A stretch of DNA of 64,000 nucleotides from CAVQGZ01 sp963714455 (GTDB lineage: Bacteria > Actinomycetota > Actinomycetes > Jiangellales > Jiangellaceae). The notes under the pieces are model-generated. The model saw nothing but the letters and a program-made list of their open reading frames with translations. It was not told the DNA's origin and made no database searches. Below are positions 8,152 through 17,384 of the stretch, piece after piece (position 1 is the stretch's first letter; each line of letters begins with the position of its first letter). Position numbers and translations under genes: made by a program. The stretch lies in contig CAVQON010000019.1 in assembly GCA_963714455.1 (NCBI GenBank), positions 124,001-188,000 on the forward strand, written 5' to 3'.

Positions 8152-8814
8152 TCATCCCACAACGGCGTCGGCGAGCGACCGCAGGCGATCAACCTCGGCA
8201 GCGGCGTCCTGCGCGTTGTAGACCGCCGAGCCGGCGACGAACACGTCGGCCCCGGCATCGGCGCACTGCTCGATGGTGTCGACCGTGATGCCGCCGTCCA
8301 CCTGCAACCACACCTGCTGACCCGACCCGGCGATCAGCGAGCGCGCGCGACGGATCTTCGGCAGGCACAGCTCGAGGAAGGGCTGGCCGCCGAATCCTGG
8401 CTCCACCGTCATCACCAGCAGCATGTCGATCTCGCTCAGGACATCGGCGTACGGCTCGACCGGCGACGCCGGCTTGAGCGCAAGGCCGGCCCGGGCACCG
8501 GCCCGGCGCAGCTCGCGGGCCAGGCGCACCGGGGCTGCGGCGGCCTCGGCGTGAAAGGTGACGCTGGCGCAGCCGGCCTCGGCGTACGCAGGTGCCCACC
8601 GGTCCGGGTCGACGATCATCAGGTGCGCGTCGACCGGGAGCGGGCTGTGCTTCAGCAACGACTCGACGATCGGCAGGCCGAGCGTCAGGTTGGGCACGAA
8701 GTGGTTGTCCATCACGTCGACGTGCACCCAGTCGGCGTTGGCGACCCGCTCGATCTCCGCGCGCAGGTCGGCGAAGTCGGCGGCCAGGATGCTCGGGCTG
8801 ATCACTGCTCCCAC
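8152..8814 (-). CDS. rpe: ribulose-phosphate 3-epimerase
   Basis: Interconverts ribulose 5-phosphate and xylulose 5-phosphate. The 220-residue TIM barrel starts ISPSILAADFADL, has the metal and catalytic residues in VHVDVMDNHFVPN, MIVDPD and TVEPGFGGQ, and the phosphate loop VDGGI followed by VAGSAVY. The GTG at 8814 is used. It lies directly upstream of the riboswitch and rib genes; ribulose 5-phosphate is the RibB substrate, so co-transcription would be metabolically sensible. Confidence 0.96.
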   Translation of the reverse strand: MGAVISPSILAADFADLRAEIERVANADWVHVDVMDNHFVPNLTLGLPIVESLLKHSPLPVDAHLMIVDPDRWAPAYAEAGCASVTFHAEAAAAPVRLARELRRAGARAGLALKPASPVEPYADVLSEIDMLLVMTVEPGFGGQPFLELCLPKIRRARSLIAGSGQQVWLQVDGGITVDTIEQCADAGADVFVAGSAVYNAQDAAAEVDRLRSLADAVVG

Positions 8815-8839
8815 GGGTGATCACCTTAGGGCCAGCGGC

Positions 8840-10201
8840 TCACGCCCCGTCGCGGCGCAGCAGCGCCAGGAACATGGCGTCGGTACCGTGCACGTCCGGC
8901 CACAGCTGCAGGTACGGGCCGCGGGCGGTGTCCGGGACGTCGGGCAGCAGCGCCGGGGCGTCCATGACCTCGACGTCGTCGCGCTCGGCCAGCACCGCAC
9001 CGACGACCTCGACCGTCTCCGCCGAGTGCGGGGAGCAGGTCACGTAGGCCACCACTCCCCCGTCGACGGTGCTGTCCACCGCGCGGTGCAGCAGGGCTCG
9101 CTGCAGCGGCACCAGCCGGTCGAGGTCGCTCGGCGTTCGCCGCCAGCGCGACTCCGGGCGACGGCGCAGAGCACCGAGCCCGGTGCAGGGAGCGTCCAGC
9201 AGAACACGGGAGAACCTGCCCGCCCGCCACGGCGCCTGGGTCGCGTCGGCCGCGACGACGGCCGCGTTGTCGACGAGGCCGGCAGACGTGAGCGCCGAGC
9301 GGACGAGGCGCGCCCGGTGCTGGTGGATCTCTGCCGCCAGCACGTGCACCGGGCCAGCCGGTCGGGTCGCGGCCAGCCCGGCAAGCAGAGTCGCCTTGCC
9401 GCCGGGGCCGCTGCACATGTCCAGCCAGTGCTCGTCGGCGACGTCGCCGGGCAGCCCGGCGGCGAGGAGGGCGAGTGTGACGAGCTGGCTGCCCTCGTCC
9501 TGCACCCGGGCCCGTCCCGACGCGACGGCAGGGACCGTGGCGGGGTCCCCGCCGGGAAGCACCGCAGCGGTCGACGCCCAGCGTCCCGGCTGAGCCCCGT
9601 CCGCGACGAGCTCGGCGACGCTGCTGCTCCCCGGGATGGCAGCCAGCGTCACCCGGGCCGCGACGTTGTCAGCCGCCAGCACGTCGAGCAGTCGCTGCTC
9701 GTCGGGGCCGATCGCCTCGGCGAGGGCGTCCACGACCCACCGGGGATGCTGGTGGCGCAGGGCGGCGACGTCACGAGGGTCGGCGTCCGGGCCGCTCAGC
9801 AGGTCGACCCAGGCGTCGAGGTCGTGCTCGGCGACCTGGCGCAGCACGGCGTTGGCGAAGCGGGCCGCCCCTGCCCCCGACGTGGCTCGCACCAGGTCGA
9901 CGGTGGTCGACACTGCTGCGTGCGGCGGCACCCGGGTCGAGAGCAGCTGGTAGACGCCCAGACGCAGCGCGTCATGCACCTTTGGGTCGATGCGCGCCAG
10001 CGGACGGCTGCTGCACGCCTGGATGATGGCGTCGAACGTGCCGGTCCCGCGCAGCGTGCCGTAGGTCAGGTCGGTGGCGCGCGCAGCGTCCGCCCCACGC
10101 AGCCGGTAGCGGCGCAGCAGCCCGGGCAGCACGAGGTTCGCGTAGGCGTCTCGGGCGTGGACGGCGCTCAGGGCCTCCAGCGCCGTCCGCCGGGCCTGCA
10201 C
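8840..10201 (-). CDS. rsmB: 16S rRNA m5C967 methyltransferase RsmB/Fmu family
   Basis: S-adenosylmethionine-dependent rRNA cytosine-5 methyltransferase, 453 residues. The N-terminal 140 residues form the NusB-like RNA-binding domain. The catalytic domain has LDMCSGPGGKATLLA (AdoMet loop), the helper Cys motif DAPCTGLGALRRRPE and the nucleophile motif VTCSPHSAE. The GTG start at 10201 directly abuts the TAG stop of fmt, indicating coupling. Confidence 0.94.
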   Translation of the reverse strand: MQARRTALEALSAVHARDAYANLVLPGLLRRYRLRGADAARATDLTYGTLRGTGTFDAIIQACSSRPLARIDPKVHDALRLGVYQLLSTRVPPHAAVSTTVDLVRATSGAGAARFANAVLRQVAEHDLDAWVDLLSGPDADPRDVAALRHQHPRWVVDALAEAIGPDEQRLLDVLAADNVAARVTLAAIPGSSSVAELVADGAQPGRWASTAAVLPGGDPATVPAVASGRARVQDEGSQLVTLALLAAGLPGDVADEHWLDMCSGPGGKATLLAGLAATRPAGPVHVLAAEIHQHRARLVRSALTSAGLVDNAAVVAADATQAPWRAGRFSRVLLDAPCTGLGALRRRPESRWRRTPSDLDRLVPLQRALLHRAVDSTVDGGVVAYVTCSPHSAETVEVVGAVLAERDDVEVMDAPALLPDVPDTARGPYLQLWPDVHGTDAMFLALLRRDGA

Positions 10202-11152
10202 CTAGACCAGCGCCTCGCCGGGCTCCAGGCGCACTCCGCGGGCCCAGTCGCCGGCCACCATCGGCTTCTTGCCGGCCGGCTGCACCGTGCCCAGCACCAC
10301 GGGTGCCGTCGCGGTCCCGACGCGCACGCCGTCGCGGGTCACCTCGATCTCGCCCGGGCCCAGGGGGCCGGACGTGGGACCGTCGGCCCCGGCCGGTGCC
10401 GGCTCGGGGCGCACCGGCCCGACCTTGAGGCGTTCCCCGCGAAACGTGGTCCACGCTCCTGGGGCCGGAGTGCAGGCCCGCACGAGGCGGTCGACGCGCA
10501 GGGCGGGCGCCGACCAGTCGACGCGGGCGTCGTCACTGGTCAGCTTCGGTGCGTGGCTCACTCCGTCCACCGGCTGCGGCTCGCCGACGAGCCTGCCGGC
10601 AGCCAGCCCGTCGATGGTGGCCGCGAGCAGCGTGGCACCGGAGTGCGAGAGTCGTTCGAGCAGGTCACCGCTGGTGTCGTCGGGGCGCACCGCCTCGGTG
10701 ACGGCACCGAAGACCGGCCCGGTGTCCAGGCCCTCCTCCAATGCGAACGTCACCGCACCGGTGATCTCGTCGCCGGCGAGCACGGCGTGCTGCACGGGCG
10801 CCGCACCGCGCCAGGCCGGCAGCAGGGAGAAGTGCAGGTTCACCCACCCGAGGCGAGGGATCACCAGGGCCGCCGGCGGGATCAGCCCGCCGTAGGCGAC
10901 CACCGGGGCGCAGTCGACGTCGAGGTCGGCCAGCCGGGCAAGGAACTCCGGGTCGCTGGGCCGGCGGGGCGTGAGGGTCTCGATGCCGGCGGAACGGGCG
11001 AGCTCGGCGACGGGTGAGGCCACCATCGTGCGACCCCGTCCGGCGCGGGCGTCGGGCCGGGTGAGCACGGCCACCACCTCGTGGTCGCCGACCAGCAGCG
11101 CGCGAAGCGACGGCACCGCCACCTCGGGGGTGCCTGCGAAGAGCAGGCGCAC
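10202..11152 (-). CDS. fmt: methionyl-tRNA formyltransferase
   Basis: Formylates initiator Met-tRNA with 10-formyl-THF. The 316-residue protein starts VRLLFAGTPEVAVPSL and carries the catalytic HFSLLPAWRGAAPVQ (Asn-His-Asp site region; here WVNLHFS) and EEGLDTGPV, followed by the C-terminal OB-like tRNA-binding domain. The GTG start at 11152 lies one base after the def stop. The def-fmt-rsmB order is the classical bacterial translation-initiation cluster. Confidence 0.96.
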   Translation of the reverse strand: MRLLFAGTPEVAVPSLRALLVGDHEVVAVLTRPDARAGRGRTMVASPVAELARSAGIETLTPRRPSDPEFLARLADLDVDCAPVVAYGGLIPPAALVIPRLGWVNLHFSLLPAWRGAAPVQHAVLAGDEITGAVTFALEEGLDTGPVFGAVTEAVRPDDTSGDLLERLSHSGATLLAATIDGLAAGRLVGEPQPVDGVSHAPKLTSDDARVDWSAPALRVDRLVRACTPAPGAWTTFRGERLKVGPVRPEPAPAGADGPTSGPLGPGEIEVTRDGVRVGTATAPVVLGTVQPAGKKPMVAGDWARGVRLEPGEALV

Positions 11153-11153
11153 G

Positions 11154-11699
11154 TCAGAAGGCCCGGCCGAAGGTGGGGTGCGGCGACACCTTGACCTCGG
11201 GGACGCCGCCGGGGCCCCACTCGGCCTCACGGATGGCCTTCATGGCGGCCTTGCGGGTCGCTTGGTCGAGCCGGTCGATGAACAGCACGCCGTCCAGGTG
11301 GTCGGTCTCGTGCTGGATGCAGCGCGCGAGCAGGTCACTGCCCTCGATCGTGACCGGGTCGCCGTGCATGGTGAAGCCGCGTGCGACGACGCGCTCGGCC
11401 CGCAGGCAGTCGAACTCCAGGCCCGGCAACGACAGGCAGCCCTCGGGGCCGAGCTCTTCGTCGGGCGACAGGTCGAGCTCGGGGTTGACCAGGTGCCCGA
11501 CGACACCGTCGACGTCGTAGGTGAACACGCGCAGCGACACCCCGAGCTGCGGCGCTGCCAGGCCCACGCCGGGAGCGTCGAGCATCGTCTCGGTGAGGTC
11601 GCGTACGAGACGGCGTAGCTCGGCGTCGAACGTCGTCACCGGTGCGGCCTTCTCCCGCAGCACGGGGTCGCCGAACAGGCGGATGGGCTGGATCGTCAC
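11154..11699 (-). CDS. def: peptide deformylase
   Basis: Removes the N-formyl group from nascent proteins, complementing Fmt made by the next gene. The 181 residues contain all three motifs: GVGLAAPQLG, EGCLSLPG (metal Cys) and QHETDHLDG (metal His pair and catalytic Glu). The GTG at 11699 is the start. It has the longer C-terminal tail common in actinobacteria. Confidence 0.97.
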   Translation of the reverse strand: MTIQPIRLFGDPVLREKAAPVTTFDAELRRLVRDLTETMLDAPGVGLAAPQLGVSLRVFTYDVDGVVGHLVNPELDLSPDEELGPEGCLSLPGLEFDCLRAERVVARGFTMHGDPVTIEGSDLLARCIQHETDHLDGVLFIDRLDQATRKAAMKAIREAEWGPGGVPEVKVSPHPTFGRAF

Positions 11700-11730
11700 G
11701 CGGGCCTCCTTCGGCGCAGCATTCTAGGCG

Positions 11731-13698
11731 CTAGCCCAGGTCGACGGGATCGACGCGAACCCGCACCTGGCCGGGTCGCCGCCGGGCGCTTCGTGCCCCG
11801 GCCGACGCCCGCACCGCGGCGGTCAGCGCGGCCCCGTCGCTCAGGGGTGCGCGCAGCAGAACCCGCACCGAGTCGTCGGTGCCCGTCGGCACCGGGCCGA
11901 GCACGTCGGCCGACGCCGGCAGGTGGGTACCGGCGACCAGCTCGTCCACCGACGCCGACGGGCCGATGAGCTCGACGATGCGCGCAGCCGGCGGCAACGA
12001 GGCCGAGGCACGGTCGGCCAGCTCCCGCGCAGCGAACCCGGCCGGGTCCCACCGGATCAGCGCCTGCACGGCGCGGTGGCCCGGGTCGCCGACGACCATC
12101 ACCTCACCGCCGTCGCCGGCGGGCGCCACCAGGGCCGCGGCGGCCATCCAGCGACGCAACGACTCCTCGGCAGCCCGCAGGTCGGGCCGGGCCAGCATCG
12201 AGTCGGCATCCAGCAGCAGGGCGGCGCGATACCCGCCCTGGGTGGTGCGCGGCTCAGCCCCGGGCGTGGCCACGACAAGCGACCGTTCGTGCGGCACGGT
12301 GGCCAGCACGTGCCCGAGCCCGCTCTGGCGCACCGGCACCCCGGGGAAAGCGCGGCCCAGCTCCTCGGCGGTGCGCTCGTCGCCCACCGTGACCGAACGA
12401 AGCCGGGTACCGGCGCACGTCGGGCACACCCAACCCGCCGAGTCGTGCAAGCACCAGCGGCACACCGGTGTCGCATCGGCGTGCTCCTGGGCCAGCGGGC
12501 CGGCGCAACGGCGGCACCGTGCCTGCTCGCGGCAGGTCTGGCAGGCCAGCGCCGGCCGGTACCCGCGTCGGGGCACCACGACAAGCACGGGACCGGCTTG
12601 CTCGCCCCGCGCCAACGCGGCGCGAATGATGCGGAACGCTGGCTCGGGCACCCGCGCGGCGCGCGGACCCTGCCCCGGCGAGCCCACTGCGGTGACCCGC
12701 GGTGCGTGCTCGCGAACCGTCGCCCGGGCCGCTCGCACCTCGTACGCCCACCGGGTCGACACCAGCCGGGCTGCCTCGGCGGTACGGGCGTACCCGGCGA
12801 TCAGCATCGCGCTCTGCTGCTGGTGGGCCCGGATGAGGGCGACGTCGCGGGCATGCGGGTACGGCGCTCGCTGCTCGGCCAGCAGGTCGTCGCCGTCGTC
12901 CCACACGGCGAGCAGGCCCAGGTCGCGGACAGGGGCGAAGACCGCCGAGCGGGTGCCGACGACCACCCGCACGTCCCCGCGCAGAACCTTCAGAAAGCGG
13001 CGGTACCGAGCCGAGGGCCCCTGCTCGGCGTGCAGCGTGACGTGCCTGTCGTCCCCGCCGAGCACGCTGCGCAGCGCCACGTCGACGGCCTCGACGTCGA
13101 CGACGTCCGGCACGACGATGACGCTCCCCCGTCCACTCGCTGCCGTGGCCGCCGCGGCACGCGCCAGCAGGTCGGGCCAGTCCGCGCCGGGCAGCATCGA
13201 TGCCACCGCCCGCGGGCGCCCGCCGGTCGCGAGCGCGTCGAGCAGCGCCGCACCTGCGGTGAGCTCGGCCCATCCGCCCGAGGCGGGCGGGGGTGGGCGC
13301 ACAGGTACCGGTTCGGCGGGCGACGGCGCAGCCTTCTCGGTACGGGCGTGTCGAGGAGGCAGGGCGAGACGCAGGACGTCGGCGCGGGTACCGGCGTAGT
13401 GCTCGGCCACCCGGCGGGCCAGCTCGGCGATCTCGGGGGTGAGCACCGGCTCGTCGGAGACCACGCGCTGCAGCGGCGCCAGGTCCCCGGCGTGGTCGGT
13501 CGTCGCGGCCCGCTCGAGCACGTATCCGCTGACCAGCCGGCCGGCGAACCGCACGCGCACCCGAGCGCCCGGCACGGCGACGGGCGACTGCTCAGCGGTG
13601 ACCGCGTAGTCGAAGGGCCGGTCCAGGTGGGCCAGCCCCACGTCGACCAGGACGCGGGCAACCGGGTCGAGCACGGGGCCTGCACCGGTGCCGGGCAC
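11731..13698 (-). CDS. priA: PriA-like primosomal protein N', helicase motifs degenerate
   Basis: Replication-restart protein of about 655 residues. The N-terminal 3'-DNA-binding domain is present (RPFDYAV... VRVRFAGRLVSGYVL). The zinc-binding insert is intact, with Cys pairs in CQTCREQARCRRC and CRWCLHDSAGWVCPTC. The P-loop is missing: the expected GxGKT is replaced by LPGADWPD, and the DEEH box reads WDDGDD after GTRSAVFAP. The protein is thus unlikely to be an active ATPase, as is typical of actinobacterial PriA. Start: GTG at 13698 (alternative GTG at 13674); it begins just past the metK stop. Confidence 0.88.
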   Translation of the reverse strand: MPGTGAGPVLDPVARVLVDVGLAHLDRPFDYAVTAEQSPVAVPGARVRVRFAGRLVSGYVLERAATTDHAGDLAPLQRVVSDEPVLTPEIAELARRVAEHYAGTRADVLRLALPPRHARTEKAAPSPAEPVPVRPPPPASGGWAELTAGAALLDALATGGRPRAVASMLPGADWPDLLARAAAATAASGRGSVIVVPDVVDVEAVDVALRSVLGGDDRHVTLHAEQGPSARYRRFLKVLRGDVRVVVGTRSAVFAPVRDLGLLAVWDDGDDLLAEQRAPYPHARDVALIRAHQQQSAMLIAGYARTAEAARLVSTRWAYEVRAARATVREHAPRVTAVGSPGQGPRAARVPEPAFRIIRAALARGEQAGPVLVVVPRRGYRPALACQTCREQARCRRCAGPLAQEHADATPVCRWCLHDSAGWVCPTCAGTRLRSVTVGDERTAEELGRAFPGVPVRQSGLGHVLATVPHERSLVVATPGAEPRTTQGGYRAALLLDADSMLARPDLRAAEESLRRWMAAAALVAPAGDGGEVMVVGDPGHRAVQALIRWDPAGFAARELADRASASLPPAARIVELIGPSASVDELVAGTHLPASADVLGPVPTGTDDSVRVLLRAPLSDGAALTAAVRASAGARSARRRPGQVRVRVDPVDLG

Positions 13699-13723
13699 GG
13701 GGCTGGGCCCGGCGCTGGGGGAA

Positions 13724-14917
13724 TCAGTCCCCGACTGCGGCACGCAGGGCGTCCACGCGGTCCAGCCGCTCCCAGGTGAACTCGGGCAGCTCGCGGCCGA
13801 AGTGACCGTAGGCAGCGGTCGAGGTGTAGATCGGCCGCAGCAGGTCGAGGTCGGCGATGATGGCCGCAGGGCGCAGGTCGAACACCTCGGCGACCGCGTC
13901 GGCGATGCGGGTGCTCGGCAGGGTCTCGGTGCCGAACGTCTCGATGAACACACCGACCGGGTGCGCCTTGCCGATGGCGTAGGCGACCTGCACCTCGCAG
14001 CGCCGGGCCAGCCCGGCTGCGACGACGTTCTTGGCCACCCACCGCATGGCGTAGGCAGCCGACCGGTCGACCTTGCTCGGGTCCTTCCCGGAGAACGCCC
14101 CGCCGCCGTGGCGGGCCATGCCGCCGTAGGTGTCGATGATGACCTTGCGCCCGGTCAGGCCGGCGTCCCCCATCGGGCCGCCGACGACGAAACGCCCCGT
14201 GGGGTTGACGAGCAGCCGCACCCCGGCGGTGTCGACGTCGACGCCGGCGAGAACCGGCTCGACGACGTGCTTGCGGATGTCGGGGGCAAGCAGCGTGTCG
14301 AGGTTGACGTCTTCGGCGTGCTGCGTGGACACCACGACGGTGTCGACGCGCACCGGCCGGTCGCCGTCGTACTCGACCGTCACCTGCGTCTTGCCGTCCG
14401 GACGCAGGTAGGGCATCACGCCGCTCTTTCGCGCCTCGGTCAGGGCGGCCGACAGCCGGTGCGCCAGCATGATCGGCATCGGCATCAGCTCGGGTGTCTC
14501 GTCGGTGGCGTAGCCGAACATGATCCCCTGGTCGCCGGCGCCCTGGCGGTCCAGCGGGTCGTGCGAGCCCTCACGGCGCTCCTCGTAGGCGTCGTCCACG
14601 CCCTGGGCGATGTCAGGCGACTGGCTGCCGATCGACACCGACACCCCGCACGACTCCCCGTCGAAGCCCTTGGCCGACGAGTCGTACCCGATGTCGAGGA
14701 CGACCTCGCGCACGATCTTCGCGATGTCGGCGTAGGCCTTGGTCGTCACCTCGCCGGCGACGTGCACCTGTCCGGTGGTCACCATCGTCTCGACCGCTAC
14801 CCGGCTGGTGATGTCTTTGGTCATCAGGTCGTCGAGGATCGCATCGCTGATCTGGTCGCAGATCTTGTCCGGATGGCCCTCAGTGACCGACTCGGACGTG
14901 AACAGGCGCAGGTTCAT
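13724..14917 (-). CDS. metK: S-adenosylmethionine synthetase
   Basis: Makes AdoMet from methionine and ATP in the cytoplasm. The 397 residues fit the family. Motifs seen: GHPDKICDQISDA (ATP), the methionine loop around ITPEL-like MPIMLAHRL, DAGLTGRKVIIDTYGG and the P-loop-like GGGAFSGKDPSKVDRS. It starts at ATG 14917, 21 bp after coaBC; no SAM riboswitch fits in that gap. It supplies AdoMet for RsmB-type methylation nearby. Confidence 0.98.
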   Translation of the reverse strand: MNLRLFTSESVTEGHPDKICDQISDAILDDLMTKDITSRVAVETMVTTGQVHVAGEVTTKAYADIAKIVREVVLDIGYDSSAKGFDGESCGVSVSIGSQSPDIAQGVDDAYEERREGSHDPLDRQGAGDQGIMFGYATDETPELMPMPIMLAHRLSAALTEARKSGVMPYLRPDGKTQVTVEYDGDRPVRVDTVVVSTQHAEDVNLDTLLAPDIRKHVVEPVLAGVDVDTAGVRLLVNPTGRFVVGGPMGDAGLTGRKVIIDTYGGMARHGGGAFSGKDPSKVDRSAAYAMRWVAKNVVAAGLARRCEVQVAYAIGKAHPVGVFIETFGTETLPSTRIADAVAEVFDLRPAAIIADLDLLRPIYTSTAAYGHFGRELPEFTWERLDRVDALRAAVGD

Positions 14918-14938
14918 GGGAATCCCTTCGTGGTGTCG

Positions 14939-16159
14939 CTACGGGCGAACAGTACGGGGCAGGCGCGACACGACCTCGTCCCACACGACCGCTGCCAGGC
15001 GTTCCTTGCTGCCGAGCGGCACGTCCACGGCAGCGCCGTCAGCCGCCAGCACGACGGCCTCGTTGTCGGGGGCGCCGAAGCCCTTCTCGGCGCCGACCTC
15101 GTTGACCACGAGCAGGTCGCAGCCCTTGGCCGTGAGCTTGCGGCGGCCCAGGTCGAGCACGCTGCCGGTGTCGTCGCCGGTCTCGGCCGCGAACCCGACC
15201 ACCACCTGGTGCTCCGGCGCGGCCGCGACGACCGCAGCGAGGATGTCGGGGTTCGGCACCAGGTCCAACGGCTGCCCGGCGCTGCCGGCGGCCTTCTTCA
15301 TCTTGGTACCGGCGGTGTGCGCCGGACGGTGGTCGGCGACGGCCGCAGCCATCACCACGGCGTCCATCGTGGCCGCGTGCTCGAGGACGACGTCGTGCAT
15401 CTCGGTAGCACTCCCGACGCGCACGGTGCTCATCCCGGACGGGTCGGGCATGTCGCTGTGTCCGGCCACCAGCGTGACGTCCGCACCCCGCAGGGCCGCC
15501 ACGCGGGCGAGCGCCCAGCCCTGACGTCCGCTGGAGTGGTTGGTGAGGTAGCGCACCGGGTCGAGAGGCTCGCGGGTGCTCCCGGCGGTGACCAGCACGC
15601 GGCGTCCTACGAGGTCGCGGCTCAGCCCCGGGTGCTCCAGCAGTGCGCGGGCAGCGGCGAGCAGGTCGTCGGGCTCGGGCAGGCGGCCCGGGCCGCTGTC
15701 GGCACCGGTCAGCCGCCCGGCGTCGGGGTCGAGCACGAGCACCCCGCGACGACGGAGCGTGTCGACGTTGGCGAGCGTGGCGGCGTGCTCCCACATCTCG
15801 GTGTGCATGGCGGGCGCCATCAGAACCGGGCAGCGGGCCGTCAGAAGCGTGGCGGTGAGCAGGTCGTCGGCCAGTCCGTGGGCGGCACGAGCGAGCAGGT
15901 CGGCGGTAGCCGGGGCGACCAGGACGAGGTCTGCCTGCTGCCCCAGGCGCACGTGCGGCACTGCCGGCACGTCGGAGAACACCCCGGTGTGTACGGGCTG
16001 GCCCGACAAGGCCTCCCAGGTGGCCGAGCCGACGAACTGCAGGGCCGCCGCCGTGGGGACGACGCGGACGCTGTGTCCGGCCTCGGTCAGGCCGCGGACC
16101 ACGGCGCAGACCTTGTACGCGGCGATCCCCCCGCCGACGCCGACGACGACGTGAGGCAG
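14939..16159 (-). CDS. coaBC: bifunctional phosphopantothenoylcysteine decarboxylase/synthetase
   Basis: Two steps of coenzyme A synthesis in one protein of about 406 residues. CoaC (about 1-185) has the FMN loop GVGGGIAAYK, the HLGQQADL-like HVRLGQQADL and PAMHTEMW. CoaB follows, with VLVTAGSTREPLDPVRYLTNHSSG. No ATG, GTG or TTG exists between the in-frame TGA upstream and the FMN loop; the first GTG (16102) would delete the loop. Two CTG codons remain: 16165, overlapping the rpoZ stop as CTGA, and 16159, six bases after GAGGA. I use 16159. Confidence 0.92.
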   Translation of the reverse strand: MPHVVVGVGGGIAAYKVCAVVRGLTEAGHSVRVVPTAAALQFVGSATWEALSGQPVHTGVFSDVPAVPHVRLGQQADLVLVAPATADLLARAAHGLADDLLTATLLTARCPVLMAPAMHTEMWEHAATLANVDTLRRRGVLVLDPDAGRLTGADSGPGRLPEPDDLLAAARALLEHPGLSRDLVGRRVLVTAGSTREPLDPVRYLTNHSSGRQGWALARVAALRGADVTLVAGHSDMPDPSGMSTVRVGSATEMHDVVLEHAATMDAVVMAAAVADHRPAHTAGTKMKKAAGSAGQPLDLVPNPDILAAVVAAAPEHQVVVGFAAETGDDTGSVLDLGRRKLTAKGCDLLVVNEVGAEKGFGAPDNEAVVLAADGAAVDVPLGSKERLAAVVWDEVVSRLPRTVRP

Positions 16160-16161
16160 CG

Positions 16162-16425
16162 TCAGTCCTCGATCGGCTCGACGTCGAGCAGACCCGACTC
16201 GACCTCACGCAGGGCGATCGACAGCGCCTTCTCCTGCGGGTGCGTCGCGACCAGCGGACCCACGTACTCCAGCAGGCCCTCGCCCAGCTCGGAGTAGTAG
16301 GCGTTGATCTGACGGGCGCGCTTGGCGCCGATGCTCACCAGCGAGTACTTGGAGTTGACGACCTCGAGCAGGTTGTCGATAGGCGGGGACGTGATGCCCT
16401 CGGCCACACCATGAGTTCCAGACAC
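16162..16425 (-). CDS. rpoZ: RNA polymerase omega subunit
   Basis: Small RNA polymerase assembly subunit, 87 residues. The core PPIDNLLEVVNSKYSLVSIGAKRARQIN is diagnostic: the helix that clamps the beta' C-terminus. The C-terminal acidic tail ends VEPIED. The GTG at 16425 is chosen because an upstream purine run (GAGAG) can serve as its ribosome-binding site; a second GTG lies six codons in. It sits between gmk and coaBC as in other actinobacteria, with the stop overlapping a CTG of coaBC. Confidence 0.95.
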   Translation of the reverse strand: MSGTHGVAEGITSPPIDNLLEVVNSKYSLVSIGAKRARQINAYYSELGEGLLEYVGPLVATHPQEKALSIALREVESGLLDVEPIED

Positions 16426-16478
16426 GTGTTGACTCTCGTTTCGCTGGTGGGAGTGATGACGGATGCGCCAGCAGGCAC

Positions 16479-17033
16479 TCAACCGATGGACAAGGCTACC
16501 AGCCGGGACACGACCTGCTCGATGTCGTCGTTCACGACGACGTGGTCGAACTCGTCGGCGGCGGCGAGCTCGGCGTCGGCCCGCTCGAGCCGACGTTCCA
16601 CGACGTCTGCGGGCTCCGTGCCTCGTCCGGTGAGCCGGGCCACCAGCACGTCACGCGACGGCGGCGCCAAGAACACCGAGGTCGACTCAGGCATGCGCCG
16701 GCGTACCTGGCGCGCGCCCTCGATCTCGATCTCCAGCAGCACGGGTGTGCCACTGGCACGCACGGCGTCGACCGGACCGGCCGGGGTTCCGTAGCGATGG
16801 CCGGCGTAGTGCGCCCACTCCAGCAGGTCGTCGTCATCGACGAGGCGGTCGAACTGCTCGTCGGTGACGAACAGGTAGTTGACCCCGTCGGACTCCCCCG
16901 GCCGCGGGAACCGTGTCGTCGCCGACACGGACACCCACAGCTGCGGGGCGCTCTCGCGCAGGTGCCGCACGACCGTGGTCTTGCCGACACCGGAGGGACC
17001 GGAGAGGACGACGAGCCTCCCGAGGTCGGTCAT
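16479..17033 (-). CDS. gmk: guanylate kinase
   Basis: Phosphorylates GMP to GDP with ATP. The 184 residues contain the P-loop SGPSGVGKTTVV, the GMP-binding SVSATTRFPRPGE, the conserved GTP-side YGTP, and the lid RLTGRGTEP. The ATG at 17033 overlaps the mihF stop as ATGA, the usual mihF-gmk arrangement. Confidence 0.97.
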   Translation of the reverse strand: MTDLGRLVVLSGPSGVGKTTVVRHLRESAPQLWVSVSATTRFPRPGESDGVNYLFVTDEQFDRLVDDDDLLEWAHYAGHRYGTPAGPVDAVRASGTPVLLEIEIEGARQVRRRMPESTSVFLAPPSRDVLVARLTGRGTEPADVVERRLERADAELAAADEFDHVVVNDDIEQVVSRLVALSIG

Positions 17034-17344
17034 CCGCTGAAGCGGGACTCCAGGGCGGAGACCTGGTTGGAGCCCAGGCCACGCACGCGTCGGGTCTCGG
17101 AGATGCCCAGCTCGTCCATGATCTGCGCGGCCTTCACCTTGCCGACGCCGGGCAGCGCCTCCAGGACTGCCGACACCTTCATCTTGCCGACGATGTCGTT
17201 CTCCTGGCCGTCCTTGAGCACCTGCGAGAGGGTCGTGCCGCCGTTCTTGAGCTTGTTCTTGAGCTCTGCGCGAGCCTTGCGAGCCTCGGCTGCCTTCTCC
17301 AGTGCTGCAGCCCGCTGCTCTGGAGTCAGGGTAGGAAGCGCCAC
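17030..17344 (-). CDS. mihF: mycobacterial-type integration host factor mIHF
   Basis: Nucleoid-associated DNA-bending protein found in actinobacteria, 104 residues. The N-terminal helix is Ala/Glu/Lys-rich (RAAALEKAAEARKARAEL), and the DNA-binding part has VLEALPGVGKVKAAQIMDELGI, a helix-two-turn-helix that grips the minor groove. The GTG at 17344 follows a GAGGAG ribosome-binding site. It has its own promoter signals upstream. Confidence 0.95.
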   Translation of the reverse strand: MALPTLTPEQRAAALEKAAEARKARAELKNKLKNGGTTLSQVLKDGQENDIVGKMKVSAVLEALPGVGKVKAAQIMDELGISETRRVRGLGSNQVSALESRFSG

Positions 17345-17384
17345 GGGGTTCTCCTCGATGTTGTGAGTGTGGTTGTCGGGGACG

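Noticed and set aside
14918..14938. SAM riboswitch before metK
   Set aside because: Only 21 bases between coaBC and metK and no aptamer motif.
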